From contig NZ_CP135164.1 of the NCBI RefSeq assembly GCF_001940225.2, forward strand, positions 2,480,001-2,544,000: a stretch of DNA of 64,000 bases, in the 5' to 3' direction. Shown piece after piece: positions 63,869-64,000 of this stretch (the stretch's first letter is position 1; the number at the start of each line of letters is the position of its first letter). The notes beneath the pieces are model-generated. The model worked only from the letters and a program-made list of their open reading frames with translations. It made no database searches and was not told where the DNA came from. The DNA comes from Roseburia sp. 499. GTDB lineage: Bacteria; Bacillota; Clostridia; Lachnospirales; Lachnospiraceae. Made by a program: the position numbers and the translations under genes.

Positions 63869-64000
63869 CTAAAGTTTGTATTCCATCTGAACATCACAAG
63901 GTTCTGCTTCCAAAAAGGGAAGTTCCGATTGTTATGTATCCAACCAGAATTCCATCTTCTAATGCACCGTACCCCACAATATTCTTATCCAGATTTTCAA
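63869..64000 (-). pseudogene. C-terminus of an unrecognised gene, possibly frameshifted
   Basis: Minus-strand reading from the right edge gives a plausible peptide ('NIVGYGALEDGILVGYITIG') that stops at TGA 63894-63896. A neighbouring frame gives an equally protein-like end ('FLEAEPCDVQMEYKL') with a stop at 63869-63871, directly before the terminator. A single-base change near the CCCTTTTTGG run at about 63912-63921 would join them. Either the gene is frameshifted or one of the two ends is chance. Family not recognised. Confidence 0.35.

Overview
The window is about 64 kb of a low-GC Firmicutes chromosome, most likely a gut Lachnospiraceae (Clostridia). Supporting signs are Firmicutes-type class II GalT next to GalK, a T-box leader on ileS, GGAGG ribosome-binding sites, Lachnospiraceae-style small proteins (DUF6142, DUF4190, DUF1653), a CBM26-bearing secreted alpha-amylase, an [FeFe]-hydrogenase-like sensor and thiSFGHE. 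I cannot name the genus. I saw no rRNA, tRNA, CRISPR array, insertion sequence or prophage. Most genes lie on the minus strand, in short operons separated by clear hairpin terminators.

Layout. 1-2.9 kb: a PAS histidine kinase cut by the window edge, divergent from a hydrogenase-like iron-sulfur protein fused to a chemoreceptor signalling domain. 2.9-7 kb: galKT and a divergent LacI-family regulator, with repeated TTTAGTAAA sites between them. 7-12.7 kb: glgP, an EamA transporter, a TPR lipoprotein and a MATE transporter. 12.8-19.2 kb: ileS with its T-box, a DUF4190 protein, a 261-bp imperfect palindrome and typA. 19.2-26.4 kb: an ABC-2 exporter divergent from a LiaSR/DesKR-like two-component system, followed by an apparently orphan adenine DNA methyltransferase with an N-terminal helix-turn-helix. 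26.5-30.6 kb: a GPH sugar symporter, then an envelope gene set (GT2, papain-like hydrolase, flippase-like protein). 30.7-34.3 kb: thiSFGHE with a terminator-bearing leader. 34.3-39.5 kb: a chemoreceptor, a second GT2, mutY and an HMGL-like aldolase. 39.6-42.3 kb: secreted alpha-amylase. 42.4-47.6 kb: purE, purMND and a six-TM chemoreceptor. 47.7-55.4 kb: an extended M29 aminopeptidase, small membrane proteins and pyrCFKDE. 55.4-59.2 kb: DUF1653 protein, PAP2 phosphatase and KtrAB-like K+ uptake. 59.5-63.7 kb: a Bce-like ABC transporter with its two-component system. The right edge holds the end of a possibly frameshifted gene.

How the genes work together. Carbohydrate use is prominent: external starch (amylase), internal glycogen (glgP), galactose (galKT) and an uncharacterised glycoside/sugar symporter. 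Nucleotide (pur, pyr) and thiamine synthesis form the biosynthetic core. Signalling is dense: three chemoreceptor-type domains with three different input modules, plus two complete transporter-linked two-component systems. No other chemotaxis gene (che) and no flagellar gene is in the window. Start codons were chosen by ribosome-binding-site position, often downstream of the longest possible reading frame.
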